Of a stretch of DNA of 64,000 bases, positions 61,049-64,000 are shown piece by piece. A model generated the notes under the pieces. That model ran no database searches. It saw only the letters and a list, made by a program, of their open reading frames with translations, and was not told the DNA's origin. The first letter of the stretch is position 1. Each line of letters begins with the position of its first letter. This DNA is from Mesorhizobium sp. dw_380 (GTDB taxonomy: Bacteria; Pseudomonadota; Alphaproteobacteria; Rhizobiales; Rhizobiaceae): contig NZ_JAFFIW010000010.1 in NCBI RefSeq assembly GCF_018588885.1, forward strand, positions 62,001 to 126,000, given 5' to 3'. The position numbers and the translations under genes were made by a program.

Positions 61049-62005
61049 ATGAGCACAGTAGCGACAACCCAGATCAAGCTGACGCCGGAGCAGGCCCGGC
61101 CACGCGCCTCTGTGCGCTCGCGCCTGCAGGACGCCTTGCCCAAGATCGTGCTGGCGCCGAGCTTCGCCATCACCATCGTCTTCGTCTACGGCTTCATCCT
61201 GTGGACGATCTATCTGTCCTTCACCAATTCCAAGACCTTCCCGTCCTATGTAATCACCGGCTCGCGCGCCTATCAGCGGCTGTGGGGCTGGACCTTCGAC
61301 ACGGACCCGCCGTCGAGCTGGTACACGTCGATCACCAATATGGGCATTTTCGGCTTTCTCTATATCCTGATCTGCCTGGCGCTCGGCCTGTTCCTGGCCA
61401 TCCTGCTAGACCAGAAGATCCGCGGCGAAGGCATGCTGCGTCCGATCTACCTCTATCCCATGGCGCTATCCTTCATCGTCACCGGCGTCGCCTGGAAATG
61501 GTTCCTCGATCCCGGCCTCGGCCTCGAGCAGACCTTGCATCAATGGGGCTGGACGAGCTTCCATTTCGACTGGATCAAGAACAAGGATTTCGTCATCTAC
61601 ACGGTGGTCATTGCCGGCGTTTGGCAGGCTTCCGGCTTCATCATGGCGATGTTCCTGGCCGGCCTGCGCGGCATCGACGGCGAGATCATGAAGGCAGCGC
61701 AGATCGACGGCGCCACCACTTTCCAGCTCTATCGTCGCATCGTCATTCCGCTGCTGCGGCCAATCTTCCTGTCGGCCTTCATCGTGCTCGCCCACCTTGC
61801 CATCAAATCCTATGACTTGGTGGTCGCGCTGACCAGCGGCGGCCCTGGCGGTTCGGCCTGGCTGCCGTCCAACTTCATGTATGAGTACACCTTCAAGCGC
61901 AACGAAATGGCCGTCGGCTCGGCCAGCGCCGTGATCATGCTGATGACCATCGTCGCCATCATCGTGCCCTATCTCTATTCCGAACTCAGGGAGAAATCGC
62001 GATGA
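61049..62005 (+). CDS. ABC sugar permease (MalF-type)
   Basis: Inner-membrane permease of 318 aa with about six membrane segments. The cytoplasmic EAA loop is recognisable as GEIMKAAQIDGATTFQLYRRIVIP (EAA-like core AAQIDGA, near residue 215), which contacts the ATPase. GGAGGAG precedes ATG 61049. The stop overlaps the next permease gene (ATGA at 62002-62005). It forms a heterodimer with that protein for carbohydrate uptake. Confidence 0.93.
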   Translation: MSTVATTQIKLTPEQARPRASVRSRLQDALPKIVLAPSFAITIVFVYGFILWTIYLSFTNSKTFPSYVITGSRAYQRLWGWTFDTDPPSSWYTSITNMGIFGFLYILICLALGLFLAILLDQKIRGEGMLRPIYLYPMALSFIVTGVAWKWFLDPGLGLEQTLHQWGWTSFHFDWIKNKDFVIYTVVIAGVWQASGFIMAMFLAGLRGIDGEIMKAAQIDGATTFQLYRRIVIPLLRPIFLSAFIVLAHLAIKSYDLVVALTSGGPGGSAWLPSNFMYEYTFKRNEMAVGSASAVIMLMTIVAIIVPYLYSELREKSR

Positions 62006-62946
62006 GCGCTGTCGCCACTCCCGCCCGCCAGGCCTCCGGCGGCGTCAACGTCAAGCTCGTCAACCGCATCGTCATCTACGGACTTTTGGCGCTGTTCGCG
62101 CTGTTCTACCTGATGCCGCTGTTCGTCATGCTGGTCACCTCGTTCAAGACCATGGACGAGATCCAGAACGGCAACATGCTGGCACTGCCCAAAGCACCGA
62201 CCTTCGACCCATGGCTGAAGGCCTGGGGCGAGACTTGCGTCGGCCTCACCTGCGCCGGCATCAAGGGTTATTTCTGGAACTCCATCAAGATGGTGGTTCC
62301 CGCCGTGCTGATCTCGACCATGCTCGGGGCCCTCAATGGTTACGTGCTGACCAAATGGCGTTTTCGCGGCGCGACGCTGGTGTTCGGGCTGATGCTGTTC
62401 GCCTGCTTCATTCCGTTCCAGTCAGTGCTGCTGCCGATGGCGACGATCCTCGGCAGCGTCGGCCGGTTCGGCGTGACGCTGCAAAACTCTATCGGAACAA
62501 GCTTCGGACTCGGCAATTCGACGGTCAACCTGGTGTTCGTCCACGTCGTCTACGGCATCGGCTTCACCACTTTGTTCTTCCGCAACTATTACGAGGCGTT
62601 CCCGACCGAACTGGTGAAGGCTGCCCAGGTCGACGGCGCCTCCTTTTTCCAGATCTTCCGCCGCATCATGCTGCCGAACTCGATGCCGATCTTCGTCGTC
62701 ACCGTCATCTACCAGTTCACCAACATCTGGAACGACTTCCTGTTCGCTTCCGCCTACGCCGGCACCGGCGACTCGATGCCTATGACGGTGGCGCTCAACA
62801 ATGTCGTCAACACCTCGACCGGCGTCGTCGAGTACAACGTCAACATGGCGGCCGCGATGATCGCGGCGCTGCCCACCCTTCTCGTCTATGTGCTTGCCGG
62901 CCGCTACTTCGTGCGCGGTCTGATGGCCGGCGCCGTCAAAGGATAA
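62002..62946 (+). CDS. ABC sugar permease (MalG-type)
   Basis: Second permease, 314 aa, six membrane segments. The EAA loop reads ELVKAAQVDGASFFQIFRRI near residue 205. The periplasmic insert between segments 1 and 2 (ETCVGLTCAGIKGYFWNSIK) matches the GtsC-like glucose/mannose permeases. It overlaps the preceding gene by 4 nt and is followed after 4 nt by the ATPase gene. Confidence 0.93.
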   Translation: MSAVATPARQASGGVNVKLVNRIVIYGLLALFALFYLMPLFVMLVTSFKTMDEIQNGNMLALPKAPTFDPWLKAWGETCVGLTCAGIKGYFWNSIKMVVPAVLISTMLGALNGYVLTKWRFRGATLVFGLMLFACFIPFQSVLLPMATILGSVGRFGVTLQNSIGTSFGLGNSTVNLVFVHVVYGIGFTTLFFRNYYEAFPTELVKAAQVDGASFFQIFRRIMLPNSMPIFVVTVIYQFTNIWNDFLFASAYAGTGDSMPMTVALNNVVNTSTGVVEYNVNMAAAMIAALPTLLVYVLAGRYFVRGLMAGAVKG

Positions 62947-62950
62947 TCCA

Positions 62951-64000
<1,050 letters not shown>

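Overview
The window reads as a chromosomal stretch of a Mesorhizobium-like alphaproteobacterium (Hyphomicrobiales, Phyllobacteriaceae). The assignment is by inference. It rests on the high GC content, a homospermidine synthase, a Brucella Omp10-like lipoprotein, a CpdR-type response regulator, an Hsp20 gene with a ROSE-like RNA thermometer hairpin, and several rhizobial-type palindromic intergenic repeats. No phage, plasmid, insertion sequence or CRISPR array was seen. Most of the window is core or near-core genome; the last 12 kb looks like an accessory catabolic locus.

Layout. 0.5-2.6 kb: a short amidase coupled to a LysR regulator. 2.7-7.7 kb: a metal-handling group (DUF1007 plus a histidine-rich NicO permease, and a histidine-rich CDF zinc exporter) interleaved with a DenD-like dehydrogenase, a small membrane protein and an acetyltransferase. 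7.8-13.1 kb: aminotransferase, YCII protein, SDR, DUF533 protein, tRNA hydroxylase TrhO and KDPG aldolase. 13.3-20.3 kb: a DUF882 murein peptidase-like protein, a sigma-54 response regulator, oligoendopeptidase F and a membrane-anchored coiled-coil/HhH protein. 20.4-25 kb: a pabB-pabC-YCII-DUF3445 operon, then homospermidine synthase. 25.2-31.1 kb: Omp10-like lipoprotein, a 5'-nucleotidase with a LysM tail, ferrochelatase, an oxidase gene fragment, and the QmcA/NfeD pair. 31.3-38.2 kb: envelope genes (KdsD, a beta-barrel protein, GalU, an MltB-like transglycosylase, an SGNH-fold protein). 38.2-46 kb: the gltB-gltD glutamate synthase operon and threonine aldolase. 46.1-52 kb: Hsp20, a lipase-like hydrolase, an HAB-mutase-like membrane protein, HisN, a probable small RNA, an N-formylglutamate amidohydrolase-like gene, CpdR, tRNA-Val(GAC) and a small hypothetical gene.

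52.2-64 kb is the most interesting region. A DUF993 aldolase-superfamily gene is transcribed divergently from a tightly coupled operon: LacI regulator, Gfo/Idh/MocA dehydrogenase, CoA-transferase, enoyl-CoA hydratase, aldehyde dehydrogenase and a sugar ABC transporter. The ATPase gene of the transporter runs off the window end. Two copies of a palindromic operator sit one at each end of the divergent promoter region. The gene set points to uptake of a sugar-like compound, dehydrogenation, retro-aldol cleavage and CoA-dependent processing. I know of no described pathway with this combination.

Repeats are a second theme. Palindromic elements lie exactly at gene ends, and several supply the stop codon of the adjacent gene. 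One copy carries a nested 64-bp palindromic insertion. Two non-coding RNA signals stand out: a roughly 85-nt small RNA with its own promoter and terminator at 49.7 kb, and the thermometer hairpin upstream of hsp20.
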